Part shown: piece by piece, positions 33,987 to 42,505 of the stretch
How positions within the stretch are numbered: position 1 is the stretch's first letter
Layout of the letters: every line of letters starts with the position of its first letter
Source: Marivita sp046591575
GTDB lineage: Bacteria; Pseudomonadota; Alphaproteobacteria; Rhodobacterales; Rhodobacteraceae
Direction: 5' to 3'
Assembly (NCBI RefSeq): GCF_046591575.1
Contig: NZ_JBIQWA010000004.1
Location: 124,001 to 188,000 of the forward strand
DNA length: 64,000 bases
Position numbers and translations under genes: made by a program
Notes under the pieces: model-generated
The model's database searches: none
What the model was told of the DNA's origin: nothing
What the model saw: the letters and a program-made list of their open reading frames with translations, nothing else

Positions 33987-34032
33987 CGGGCATTTCCTTG
34001 CAAGGAAATGCCCGGATTTTTACAAAAATCCG
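33987..34032. repeat. Two overlapping perfect inverted repeats between divergent genes
   Basis: 33987-34014 is a 28-base perfect palindrome with no spacer (CGGGCATTTCCTTG and its complement). It shares two bases with a second inverted repeat at 34013-34032 (CGGATTTTT-AC-AAAAATCCG). They lie in the shared upstream region of uvrD (minus) and the alpha-hydroxy-acid oxidase (plus). The first hairpin followed by T5 on the plus strand could act as an intrinsic terminator or attenuator, and the palindromes could equally be operators. Confidence 0.6.
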
Positions 34033-34073
34033 CTGCTGGACAAATTCGACCCGCTGCGCACAAATGCAACCCT

Positions 34074-35246
34074 ATGGATTTTCACAGCAATTACCCAGCC
34101 CTTTACGATCTGAAAACGCGGGCGCGTGCCCGCATTCCCCGATTTGTCTGGGAATACCTGGATAGCGCCACCGGAACCGAAGCCACGTTGCGGCGAAACC
34201 GGGCAGCGCTGGACCGGGTTTTGTTCATGCCGTCGGTTCTGCATGGTGAACTGGATGTGGATCTGACCACCGAACTGTGCGGCTCTCGCTACAGCCTTCC
34301 TGTCGGCATCAGCCCGGTGGGCATGTCGGGTCTGATCTGGCCGGACGCAGAGCGCAAGCTGGCGCGGGCGGCAACCAAGGCGCAGATCCCCTACAGCATC
34401 TCCACCGTGGCCACCCGCACCCCCGAAGAGGTCGCACCATATCTGGATGGCAATGGATGGTTCCAGATGTACCCGCCCCGGGATGAGGGCATTCGAACGG
34501 ACATGCTGAACCGGGCCAAAGACGCGGGGTTTTCAACGCTGATCCTGACCGTCGATGTGCCGGTGCCGTCGCGCCGGGAACGGCAGGTGCGCTCGGGGCT
34601 GACCACGCCGCCCAAGCTGACGCCCCGACTGTTGACGCAAATTGCCCGATGTCCGGCATGGGCACTGGGCACCGCGCGTCAGGGGATGCCGCGGATGCGC
34701 TTGATTGATGATTACGCCGGCAAGGTTACGGGCCTCAGCTCGACCCAGCACGCTGGATATCTGCTGCGCACCTCGCCGGATTGGGCCTATGTCACTTGGC
34801 TGCGCGATGCCTGGGATGGCGCGTTTTTTGTCAAAGGCGTGCTGAACCCCGCCGATGCGGCGCGGCTGGAGGCGACGGGCGTCGATGCCATTTGGGTGTC
34901 GAATCACGCCGGTCGCCAGTTTGATGCCGCCCCCGCCCCGATCGAGATCCTGCCAGAGATGCGTGCTGCCACATCCTTGCCGCTGATCATGGATAGCGGC
35001 ATCGAAGGCGGGCTGGATGTTTTGCGCGCGATTGCCCTTGGGGCTGATTTTGTGATGTTGGGGCGGGCATGGCATTATGCGCTTGGCGCGCTGGGTCAGG
35101 CCGGGCCTGCCCATTTGGCCGATATTCTAAGCAAAGACATAGCGTCCAACCTTGGCCAATTGGGCGCGACCACGCCAAAGCAGGTGCGCGGCAAAACCTG
35201 GGACGGGGCAGAAAACAAATCTGATTTATCGAACACGGCCCGTTGA
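34074..35246 (+). CDS. Alpha-hydroxy-acid oxidizing protein (FMN-dependent, lactate dehydrogenase-like)
   Basis: A 390-residue FMN TIM-barrel enzyme starting MDFHSNYPALYDLKTRARARIPRFVWEYLDSATGTEATLRRNRAAL. FMN contacts are visible: PVGISPVGMSGLIWPDAERKLARAA, WFQMYPPRDEG, and TVDVPVPSRRERQVRSG. The catalytic base His and substrate Arg lie in VSNHAGRQFDAAPAPIEIL, followed by MDSGIEGGLDVLRAIALGADFVMLGRAW. It oxidises a 2-hydroxyacid such as lactate, glycolate or mandelate, and the exact substrate is unclear. The ATG at 34074 begins the family-like sequence; the frame stays open upstream through the inverted repeats, which are not coding. Confidence 0.9.
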   Translation: MDFHSNYPALYDLKTRARARIPRFVWEYLDSATGTEATLRRNRAALDRVLFMPSVLHGELDVDLTTELCGSRYSLPVGISPVGMSGLIWPDAERKLARAATKAQIPYSISTVATRTPEEVAPYLDGNGWFQMYPPRDEGIRTDMLNRAKDAGFSTLILTVDVPVPSRRERQVRSGLTTPPKLTPRLLTQIARCPAWALGTARQGMPRMRLIDDYAGKVTGLSSTQHAGYLLRTSPDWAYVTWLRDAWDGAFFVKGVLNPADAARLEATGVDAIWVSNHAGRQFDAAPAPIEILPEMRAATSLPLIMDSGIEGGLDVLRAIALGADFVMLGRAWHYALGALGQAGPAHLADILSKDIASNLGQLGATTPKQVRGKTWDGAENKSDLSNTAR

Positions 35247-35302
35247 GATTGTAACAAAACCTTACTAAGCATCGCTCATCATTCGTAGGTCAGGACAGTA
35301 AA

Positions 35303-38300
35303 ATGCAGGAATTCAAGAAAATTCTCGTCGCCAATCGCGGCGAAATCGCCATCCGCATCATGCGCGCCGCCAACGAAATGGGCAAAGCCACGGTTGCGGT
35401 TTTCGCCGAAGAGGACAAGCTGGGCCTGCACCGTTTCAAGGCGGATGAAGCCTACCGGATCGGCAAAGACCTGGGCCCGGTTGCGGCCTATCTCAGCATT
35501 GACGAGATCATTCGCGTGGCCAAACAATCCGGGGCCGATGCCATCCATCCCGGCTATGGTCTGTTGTCTGAAAATCCTGACCTGGTGGATGCCTGTAACG
35601 CCAATGGCATCACCTTTATCGGCCCCCGGGCCGAAACCATGCGCGCGCTTGGTGACAAGGCGTCGGCACGCAAGGTGGCGATCGCAGCGGGTGTGCCGGT
35701 TATTCCCGCCACCGAGGTTTTGGGCGATGATTTCAAAGCCATCGCCAAAGAGGCCGACGAGATTGGCTATCCGCTGATGCTCAAGGCGTCGTGGGGCGGG
35801 GGCGGCCGCGGGATGCGGCCGATCAATGGGCCCGATGAGCTTCGGGAAAAGGTGCTTGAAGGACGCCGCGAGGCAGAAGCGGCGTTTGGCAATGGCGAAG
35901 GCTATCTTGAAAAGATGATCCTGCGCGCGCGCCATGTCGAAGTGCAGATCCTTGGGGACACGCAGGGCAACATTTACCACCTGTATGAGCGCGATTGTTC
36001 AGTGCAGCGCCGCAACCAAAAAGTGGTCGAACGCGCGCCCGCCCCCTATCTGAGCGAAGCGCAGCGCGAAGAAATCTGCGAGCTGGGCCGGAAGATTTGT
36101 GCCCATGTGAATTATGAATGCGCGGGCACGGTCGAATTCCTGATGGATATGGAGACCGGCAAATTCTACTTCATCGAAGTGAACCCCCGCGTGCAGGTCG
36201 AACACACCGTGACCGAAGAGGTCACTGGCATCGACATCGTCCAGGCACAGATCATGATCGCGGAAGGCAAATCGCTGGCCGAAGCCACCGGCAAAGCGTC
36301 GCAATACGATATCAAGCTGAACGGCCACGCACTGCAAACCCGGATCACCACCGAAGACCCGCAGAACAATTTTATTCCCGATTATGGCCGGATCGCAGCC
36401 TATCGCGTGGCGACAGGCAATGGTGTGCGACTGGACGGCGGGACCGCCTATTCCGGCGCGGTGATCACGCGCTATTACGATTCGCTTTTGGAAAAAGTGA
36501 CCACCTGGGCGCAAACTCCTGAAAAGGCCATTTCCCGGATGGACCGCGCGTTGCGGGAATTCCGTATTCGCGGCGTGTCGACCAATATCGCCTTTGTCGA
36601 AAACCTGCTAAAGCATCCGACCTTTCTGAACAATCAGTACCACACAAAGTTCATCGACGAGACGCCAGAGCTGTTTCAATTCAAGAAACGCCGCGACCGC
36701 GCCACCAAGGTTCTGACCTATATCGCCGATATTACCGTGAACGGGCATCCCGAGGTTGCCGGACGTCCAAAACCGGCGGATGACCTGAAACCGGCGCGCC
36801 TTCCGAAATTGCGACGCGATCACCCACCCGCCGGCACCAAGACGTTGCTGGATGAAAAAGGCCCGCAGGCGGTTGCTGACTGGATGCTTGCGCAAAAAGA
36901 AGTGCTGATCACCGACACCACCATGCGCGATGCGCATCAGTCGCTGCTGGCCACGCGGATGCGGTCGATTGACATGGTCAAGGTGGCCCCGGCCTATGCG
37001 GCCAACCTGCCTCAGTTGTTCAGTGTCGAATGTTGGGGCGGGGCGACGTTTGACGTGGCCTACCGGTTCTTGCAGGAATGCCCCTGGCAGCGCTTGCGCG
37101 ACCTGCGCGCGGCGATGCCGAACCTGATGACGCAGATGCTTTTGCGGGGGGCCAATGGGGTTGGCTACACCAATTATCCAGACAATGTGGTGCAGTTTTT
37201 CGTCAAACAGGCCGCCGAAACCGGCGTTGACGTGTTCCGCGTTTTTGACAGCCTGAACTGGGTGGAAAACATGCGCGTCGCGATGGATGCGGTGCGTGAC
37301 ACCGACCGGATTCTGGAAGGCACGATCTGTTACACCGGAGATCTACATGATCCGGATCGGTCCAAATACAACCTGAAATACTATGTCCAGATGGGGCAAG
37401 ATCTCAAGGCGGCGGGATCGCATGTTTTGGGGCTGAAAGACATGGCCGGTCTGATGAAACCGGCGGCCGCCACGGCGTTGGTCAAAGCCTTGAAAGAAGA
37501 GGTTGGCCTGCCGGTGCATTACCACACGCATGACACGTCCGGGGCGGCAATCGCGTCGATCATGGCAGCGGCTGAGGCGGGCGTGGATGCGGTGGATGCC
37601 GCGATGGACGCGTTGTCAGGCAACACGTCCCAGCCGACGCTGGGTTCGGTTGTCGAGGCGCTGCGCCACACCGAACGGGCGACACAGCTTGATATCAGTG
37701 CCATCCGCGAGATCAGCAATTACTGGGAAGGTGTGCGCGCACAATACGCCGCATTTGAAACCGGCCAGCAGGCCCCGGCCTCCGAAGTGTATCTGCACGA
37801 AATGCCCGGCGGTCAGTTTACCAACCTCAAGGCGCAGGCGCGGTCCATGGGGCTTGAGGACCGCTGGCATGAGGTTGCGCAGACCTATGCGGATGTGAAC
37901 CAGATGTTCGGCGACATCGTGAAGGTCACGCCGTCGTCGAAAGTGGTCGGTGACATGGCGCTGATGATGGTCAGCCAGGGCCTGACCCGGGCGGATGTGG
38001 AAAACCCGGATGTCGATCTGTCATTCCCCGACAGTGTGGTTGACATGATGCGCGGCAATCTCGGGCAGCCTCCGGGCGGATGGCCCTCGGCGGTTCAGAA
38101 AAAGATCCTGAAAGGGGAAAAGCCCTTTACCGACCGCCCCGGAAATTACGCCGATCCGGTGGATATCGAGGCAACCCGCACGTCCCTGATCAAAGAGCTT
38201 GAGGGCAAGGCGGTGGATGATGAGGATCTCAACGGCTATCTGATGTATCCCAAGGTTTTCCTTGATTACATGGGCCGCCACCGCATCTATGGGCCGGTGC

Positions 38301-38746
38301 GTGTCTTGCCGACCAAGACGTTCTTTTACGGAATGGAACCCGGCGAGGAAATCAGCCCCGAGATCGACCCCGGCAAAACGCTTGAGGTGCGTCTGCAGAC
38401 GGTGGGCGAAACCACCGATGACGGCGAGGTGAAGGTGTTCTTCGAACTCAACGGCCAGCCCCGCACGATCCGTGTCCCCAATCGCAGCGTCAAAGCCAAA
38501 ACCATCGCCCGCCCCAAGGTCGAGCCCGGCAACCCGAACCACATCGGTGCCCCCATGCCTGGCGTCGTCGCCTCGATTGCGGTGACGGTGGGGCAGAAGA
38601 TCAAGGAAGGCGACCTTCTGTTGACCATCGAAGCGATGAAGATGGAAACCGGCCTGCACGCCGAACGCACCGCCGTGGTCAAGGCCGTACATGTCCAGGC
38701 GGGCGGACAGATCGATGCCAAGGATCTGTTGATCGAACTGGAGTGA
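35303..38746 (+). CDS. pyc: Pyruvate carboxylase
   Basis: A 1147-residue single-chain enzyme that makes oxaloacetate from pyruvate, bicarbonate and ATP. The biotin carboxylase domain spans residues about 1-455 (KILVANRGEIAIRIMRAANEMG, the WGGGGRGMR ATP-grasp loop, FYFIEVNPRVQVEHTVTEE). The carboxyltransferase domain starts near 535 (TDTTMRDAHQSLLATRMR, with VLGLKDMAGLMKP and HYHTHDTSGAAI). The biotin carrier domain ends the chain, with biotinyl Lys1113 in EAMKME. Length and domain order are those of the alpha4 enzyme. It is an anaplerotic enzyme transcribed alone, ending in front of a terminator hairpin. Confidence 0.97.
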   Translation: MQEFKKILVANRGEIAIRIMRAANEMGKATVAVFAEEDKLGLHRFKADEAYRIGKDLGPVAAYLSIDEIIRVAKQSGADAIHPGYGLLSENPDLVDACNANGITFIGPRAETMRALGDKASARKVAIAAGVPVIPATEVLGDDFKAIAKEADEIGYPLMLKASWGGGGRGMRPINGPDELREKVLEGRREAEAAFGNGEGYLEKMILRARHVEVQILGDTQGNIYHLYERDCSVQRRNQKVVERAPAPYLSEAQREEICELGRKICAHVNYECAGTVEFLMDMETGKFYFIEVNPRVQVEHTVTEEVTGIDIVQAQIMIAEGKSLAEATGKASQYDIKLNGHALQTRITTEDPQNNFIPDYGRIAAYRVATGNGVRLDGGTAYSGAVITRYYDSLLEKVTTWAQTPEKAISRMDRALREFRIRGVSTNIAFVENLLKHPTFLNNQYHTKFIDETPELFQFKKRRDRATKVLTYIADITVNGHPEVAGRPKPADDLKPARLPKLRRDHPPAGTKTLLDEKGPQAVADWMLAQKEVLITDTTMRDAHQSLLATRMRSIDMVKVAPAYAANLPQLFSVECWGGATFDVAYRFLQECPWQRLRDLRAAMPNLMTQMLLRGANGVGYTNYPDNVVQFFVKQAAETGVDVFRVFDSLNWVENMRVAMDAVRDTDRILEGTICYTGDLHDPDRSKYNLKYYVQMGQDLKAAGSHVLGLKDMAGLMKPAAATALVKALKEEVGLPVHYHTHDTSGAAIASIMAAAEAGVDAVDAAMDALSGNTSQPTLGSVVEALRHTERATQLDISAIREISNYWEGVRAQYAAFETGQQAPASEVYLHEMPGGQFTNLKAQARSMGLEDRWHEVAQTYADVNQMFGDIVKVTPSSKVVGDMALMMVSQGLTRADVENPDVDLSFPDSVVDMMRGNLGQPPGGWPSAVQKKILKGEKPFTDRPGNYADPVDIEATRTSLIKELEGKAVDDEDLNGYLMYPKVFLDYMGRHRIYGPVRVLPTKTFFYGMEPGEEISPEIDPGKTLEVRLQTVGETTDDGEVKVFFELNGQPRTIRVPNRSVKAKTIARPKVEPGNPNHIGAPMPGVVASIAVTVGQKIKEGDLLLTIEAMKMETGLHAERTAVVKAVHVQAGGQIDAKDLLIELE

Positions 38747-38798
38747 TCCGGCCAGGCACCACGTCAAACCAGACTTCAGAAAACTCACCGCAAAAGAC

Positions 38799-38823
38799 CA
38801 CGGGCACCGATATGGTGCCCGTG
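38799..38823 (-). terminator. Terminator hairpin between convergent genes
   Basis: CACGGGCACC and GGTGCCCGTG form a ten-base perfect stem around a five-base loop. On the minus strand it is followed by GTCTTTTG, so it mainly serves the acetamidase gene. It also lies 52 bases after the pyc stop and could block read-through from both sides. Confidence 0.65.
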
Positions 38824-38835
38824 CATTATGTTGTT

Positions 38836-40158
38836 TTACAGGCCGTATTGCTCGCGGGCGTAGTCGCCCAGACCGACCGCATCAAGCTTGCTCAATGGTG
38901 CAAGGAACGTGACCTGGATAACGCCGGGTGCCCGTCCAATCTCAATCGCGCCATTCACGGTGGCCCGGTTTCTGACCTCGGCCACTGTCACATCAAGCAG
39001 TTTCGCTGCCCGCGCCAATCCGTTTTCGATCGCGTCATTGAGATTTGCGGCAGTGCCGATCACGGAAATCGGCGCAAGCTCTTCCAGATCGGACACGGCC
39101 CATTTCGCCGCAAGACGCGCACCCTTGGCCTTTTCCGCTTCGGTAAACGGCTTTGCGAGGGGCGGCAGGTCGTCCTCAAGCGGGAAAAGAACAGGCCCGT
39201 CGAGCGGATAGTCCTTCACCACTTCCACTTGCAGCGTCACACTGCCCGAGACATCCATCGTGTGTCCCGCAATTTCGCCGTCACCTTGGCCTGCATGCAT
39301 GTCCCCGGTATAGACACCGCCGCCTTTCACCTTGACGGGGCAGACAAGGATTGTGCCCGCACGGACCGCGTCGATGTCCATGTGACCATCGGTTTTATGC
39401 TCGGCCAATTGTTCCTGGGTTATGGCGTAGTCGTGCGGCGCCCCAACAAGAAACGCGCCGAAATCACCCGCATTGTGGCTGTCTGGCATCGGCATGGAGG
39501 GGCATGTGCCAAGTTGCCCCATGAAAGGACGCATCCGGACCAGAACGCCCGGCATGTCGGACGGCGCGTAGTTCAGGATAGAATGTTGTTTGCTTGCATC
39601 GGGTAAGGCGGCGTAATGATTGGCCTCTTTGGCAATGCGTTCAGCCGCGGATTTCGGCAGGGTCAGCCCGACGGTGCGGGTGTCGTCAAAAGTGACAGTG
39701 TAGCCGTGCACGACTTCAAACGGCTTCACAGCATTGCCGCAAGTATCGCATTTGACGGAATCCTGCCCCACACCCTCGATATGAGTTTCCGGCCAGACCG
39801 TGTCGCAAACCGGGCACCGCGCAGCCACATAGGGATCGCCAAGGCAGAACCCCTCGGGGGAACTGTCATGCCCGGATGCGGTCGCAATCGACGTCACAGT
39901 GATATCCCTGATGCGAATAGCGATTCCGTCGCCGATTTCAGCACCTTCGACATAAACGGGCTTGGTCACCTCATGCCCGCCGCGCAGGCTTGGCGTGATC
40001 ATCGGACCCCAGCATCCCGGCGCGGTATTGGCGATGATCGTTCCACCGTTTTCGACCGGCCCTTGCATCGGTTCATTGGGATCAAGGACGCTGTTTGTGA
40101 ATTCCTGAACGACGACACTCCTGCGTGACGCTGATCCTGCAGCACTTCCATCTGGCAT
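38836..40158 (-). CDS. Acetamidase/formamidase family protein with internal Cys4 zinc-ribbon-like segment
   Basis: A 440-residue member of the acetamidase/formamidase (FmdA/AmdA) family, which releases ammonia from short amides. Blocks such as NGGTIIANTAPGCWGPMITPSLRGG, SDMPGVLVRMRPFMGQLG, FLVGAPHDYAITQEQLAEHKTDGHMDIDAVRAGTILVCPVKVKGGGVYTGDMHAGQGDGEIAGHTMDVS and ISVIGTAANLNDAIENGL fit the family. Between residues about 110 and 140 it has CPVC...CDTC, a four-Cys arrangement that could bind zinc. I chose the ATG at 40158 (MPDGSAAGSASRRS) because GGGAGAT precedes it. Earlier in-frame starts have none. No urea or amide transporter is adjacent. Confidence 0.88.
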   Translation of the reverse strand: MPDGSAAGSASRRSVVVQEFTNSVLDPNEPMQGPVENGGTIIANTAPGCWGPMITPSLRGGHEVTKPVYVEGAEIGDGIAIRIRDITVTSIATASGHDSSPEGFCLGDPYVAARCPVCDTVWPETHIEGVGQDSVKCDTCGNAVKPFEVVHGYTVTFDDTRTVGLTLPKSAAERIAKEANHYAALPDASKQHSILNYAPSDMPGVLVRMRPFMGQLGTCPSMPMPDSHNAGDFGAFLVGAPHDYAITQEQLAEHKTDGHMDIDAVRAGTILVCPVKVKGGGVYTGDMHAGQGDGEIAGHTMDVSGSVTLQVEVVKDYPLDGPVLFPLEDDLPPLAKPFTEAEKAKGARLAAKWAVSDLEELAPISVIGTAANLNDAIENGLARAAKLLDVTVAEVRNRATVNGAIEIGRAPGVIQVTFLAPLSKLDAVGLGDYAREQYGL

Positions 40159-40369
40159 GGCTATCTCCCTTGGCTTGATTTCGCTGTGCATGAAACACCA
40201 AGCGACTAAAGCCGCTTCGCAAAGCCTGTGCAAGCCGTCGTGCCCGTCCGGTGATGCCTTCATACGGCCGTGCCCGACCCCGCCGACAATTCTATCGGCA
40301 TTTACTGCAAAATTTTCCTCTTGCACCCTGCCCGAACACACACTAAATCCGCCTCACCAGATTGGCAGC

Positions 40370-40444
40370 GCGGGCGTAGCTCAGGGGTAGAGCATAACCT
40401 TGCCAAGGTTAGGGTCGGGCGTTCGAATCGCCTCGCCCGCTCCA
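40370..40444 (+). tRNA. tRNA-Gly (GCC), first copy
   Basis: A 75-base cloverleaf with acceptor stem GCGGGCG/CGCCCGC, D arm GCTCAGGGGTAGAGC, anticodon stem TAACC/GGTTA with loop TTGCCAA (anticodon GCC), T arm with GTTCGAATC, discriminator T and an encoded CCA end. Confidence 0.98.
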
Positions 40445-40466
40445 ATCCGGTCTGATCGATGGCAGC

Positions 40467-40541
40467 GCGGGCGTAGCTCAGGGGTAGAGCATAACCTTGC
40501 CAAGGTTAGGGTCGGGCGTTCGAATCGCCTCGCCCGCTCCA
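40467..40541 (+). tRNA. tRNA-Gly (GCC), second identical copy
   Basis: Identical in all 75 bases to the copy 22 bases upstream, including the encoded CCA. The two are probably cotranscribed. Confidence 0.98.
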
Positions 40542-40644
40542 TCGACCGTCTTTCCTGACCGGCAGGCAACGATAGCCACAGCGCCACTTGGCGGCACGCG
40601 GCTGCCCGCCTATAAGGCCGCGACGCAATCCAAGGAGAGGCGAT

Positions 40645-41232
40645 ATGCGCAGCGCCACAGTGACCCGAACCACCGCCGAGACCAAGATCACCGTTGAGGT
40701 GGCGCTGGACGGCACCGGGCAATACGACAACCAGACCGGCGTGGGGTTTTTTGACCATATGCTCGACCAGCTTGCGCGGCATTCGCTGATGGACATGAAA
40801 GTGCGCTGTGACGGCGATCTTCATATCGACGATCACCACAGCGTTGAGGATGTGGGCATCGCGCTGGGTCAGGCGCTGACACAAGCGGTGGGCGACAAGC
40901 GCGGGATCGTGCGTTATGGCAGTTGCCTTTTGCCGATGGATGATGCGCTGGTGCGCGCGGCATTGGACCTGTCGGCGCGACCCTTCCTTGTGTGGAATGT
41001 CGATCTGCCCACTGCAAAGATCGGAACCTTCGACACAGAGCTGGTGCGCGAGTTCTTTCAGGCACTCAGCACCCATGGCGGTATCACTTTGCATGTGGAT
41101 ATGCTGCACGGGATCAACAGCCACCACATTGCCGAAGCGGCCTTCAAGGCGGTGGCGCGGGCGCTGCGGGGCGCGTTGGAGGTCGATCCCCGCAAATCGG
41201 ATGCCATCCCGTCCACCAAAGGCGCGCTCTGA
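40645..41232 (+). CDS. hisB: Imidazoleglycerol-phosphate dehydratase
   Basis: A 195-residue enzyme for the dehydration of imidazole glycerol phosphate in histidine synthesis. The metal-binding signatures are GFFDHMLDQLARHSLMD, DLHIDDHHSVEDVGIALGQAL, and MLHGINSHHIAEAAFKAVARALR. It is the monofunctional form without a phosphatase domain, and hisN further on supplies that step. The ATG at 40645 (MRSATVTRTTAETKI) is preceded by AAGGAGAGG. A longer open frame upstream lacks one. Three bases separate it from hisH. Confidence 0.97.
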   Translation: MRSATVTRTTAETKITVEVALDGTGQYDNQTGVGFFDHMLDQLARHSLMDMKVRCDGDLHIDDHHSVEDVGIALGQALTQAVGDKRGIVRYGSCLLPMDDALVRAALDLSARPFLVWNVDLPTAKIGTFDTELVREFFQALSTHGGITLHVDMLHGINSHHIAEAAFKAVARALRGALEVDPRKSDAIPSTKGAL

Positions 41233-41235
41233 GCC

Positions 41236-41871
41236 ATGCTGACAGCCATTATTGATTACGAAAGCGGCAATCTGCACTCGGCAGAAAAGGCGTTTCAAAG
41301 AATGGCCGCAGAGGTGGATGCCGGTGCGGTTGTGGTCACATCCGATCCCGACGTGATTGCGGGCGCGGACCGGATTGTTCTGCCAGGCGACGGGGCCTTT
41401 CCGGCCTGTGCCGCCGCGCTGCGCGCCTCTGGGGCCTTTGCCGCAATGGTCGACGCCGTGGAGGTCAAGGCCCGCCCGTTTCTGGGGATCTGCGTTGGCA
41501 TGCAACTGATGGCGCGCGACGGCCTGGAATATGAAACCACCAGGGGTTTGGGCTGGATCGACGGGGTGGTCGACCGGATCACACCGGCCAATGCAGCCTT
41601 AAAAGTACCGCATATGGGATGGAACGATCTGGTCATCGACGCGCCACATCCGGTGCTGGAGGGCGTTGCAACGGGCGAGCATGCTTATTTTGTGCATTCC
41701 TACCAGATGCGGGTCGATACGCCTGCGCAGCGCATCGCGCATGTGGATTATGGCGGCGATGTCACAGCCATCGTCGCGCGCGACACCATGGTCGGATTTC
41801 AGTTCCACCCGGAAAAAAGTGCGGCAACCGGTCTCAGGATGATTGCCAACTTCCTGAAATGGTGCCCATAA
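41236..41871 (+). CDS. hisH: Imidazole glycerol phosphate synthase, glutaminase subunit
   Basis: A 211-residue class I glutamine amidotransferase that supplies ammonia to HisF. The nucleophile Cys is in FLGICVGMQLMA, and the His-x-Glu pair is in GFQFHPEKSAATG near the end. The oxyanion strand region IVLPGDGAFPACAA is also present. It follows hisB by three bases and is separated from hisA by the opposite-strand DUF2147 gene. Confidence 0.97.
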   Translation: MLTAIIDYESGNLHSAEKAFQRMAAEVDAGAVVVTSDPDVIAGADRIVLPGDGAFPACAAALRASGAFAAMVDAVEVKARPFLGICVGMQLMARDGLEYETTRGLGWIDGVVDRITPANAALKVPHMGWNDLVIDAPHPVLEGVATGEHAYFVHSYQMRVDTPAQRIAHVDYGGDVTAIVARDTMVGFQFHPEKSAATGLRMIANFLKWCP

Positions 41872-41874
41872 CGC

Positions 41875-41901
41875 CTTCTTCGTTTCAAAAATATCTCGGA
41901 G
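41875..41901 (+). repeat. Intergenic roseobacter-type element, copy 2, with following hairpins
   Basis: CTTCTTCGTTTCAAAAATATCTCGG resembles the copies at 31459 and 62173. It is followed by two stems: GTGAGGC/GCCTCAC (41903-41919) and GCCTGCCCC/GGGGCAGGC (41923-41943). The group lies just after the hisH stop and before the convergent DUF2147 gene, where it may terminate both. Confidence 0.55.
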
Positions 41902-41982
41902 TGTGAGGCAGAGCCTCACTGCGCCTGCCCCACCGGGGCAGGCTGAACCGGATCGCGCAGCGACCCTTTCGATCAACGCGGC

Positions 41983-42369
41983 CTATTTGACCCGCGTCCA
42001 GGTCTGGCCTCGGCAAATACCCAGCACACAGCCCTCCACGGTAAGCTGGTTGCCCTTGAGCGTCATCTTGGAATTGTAGGTCTTGTCACGATCCGGAGCC
42101 CAGATTTTTCCACCTTTATAGGCCCCGCCACCTTGCGGTTTCATCGCCCAGATCATCTGGCGGCCAATATGGGGTGATGCAATTTTGGCTCCGCTGGCGT
42201 CATATCCCTGCCCCAGAACACCACAAATCTCGGTGCCACAGGTGCTGATCGTCACCAGCCCGAAATTGCCATCATCTCCGGGTTGGGTTTTCCAGGTCCC
42301 GACAACCGGGTCCGCCAGGGCCGCTGTCGCCGCCAGAACAAACCCTGCCGCAAGCGCTGTGCGTTTCAT
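41983..42369 (-). CDS. DUF2147 domain protein, secreted
   Basis: A 128-residue protein with a signal peptide (MKRTALAAGFVLAATAALA, cleavage probably before DPVVGTW). The mature part has the DUF2147 pattern: VVGTWKTQPGDDGNFGLVTISTCGTEICGVL, a MIWAMKPQGGGAYKGGKIWAPDRDKTYNSKMTLKGNQLTVEGCVLGICRGQTWTRV end and four Cys in two close pairs. Such proteins are thought to be lipocalin-like periplasmic proteins of unknown function. I chose the ATG at 42369 because it begins the signal peptide and GGGAGGACAGTGAG precedes it. It interrupts the his block on the opposite strand. Confidence 0.88.
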   Translation of the reverse strand: MKRTALAAGFVLAATAALADPVVGTWKTQPGDDGNFGLVTISTCGTEICGVLGQGYDASGAKIASPHIGRQMIWAMKPQGGGAYKGGKIWAPDRDKTYNSKMTLKGNQLTVEGCVLGICRGQTWTRVK

Positions 42370-42505
42370 CTCACTGTCCTCCCTCAAAAGTGCCCAGTGA
42401 CCCTGACGCACCCTCCTGCCTCGGATCAAGATTGACGCAGGGTCGCGTTGCATGTGTCGTTCCGTCATGTCAAAGCGCACAGGTGTTTTGATCGGAGACC
42501 CTGAC

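Noticed and set aside
40370..40541. tRNA-associated integration site
   Set aside because: No integrase, phage gene or partial tRNA repeat is present downstream. The second copy is a complete gene.
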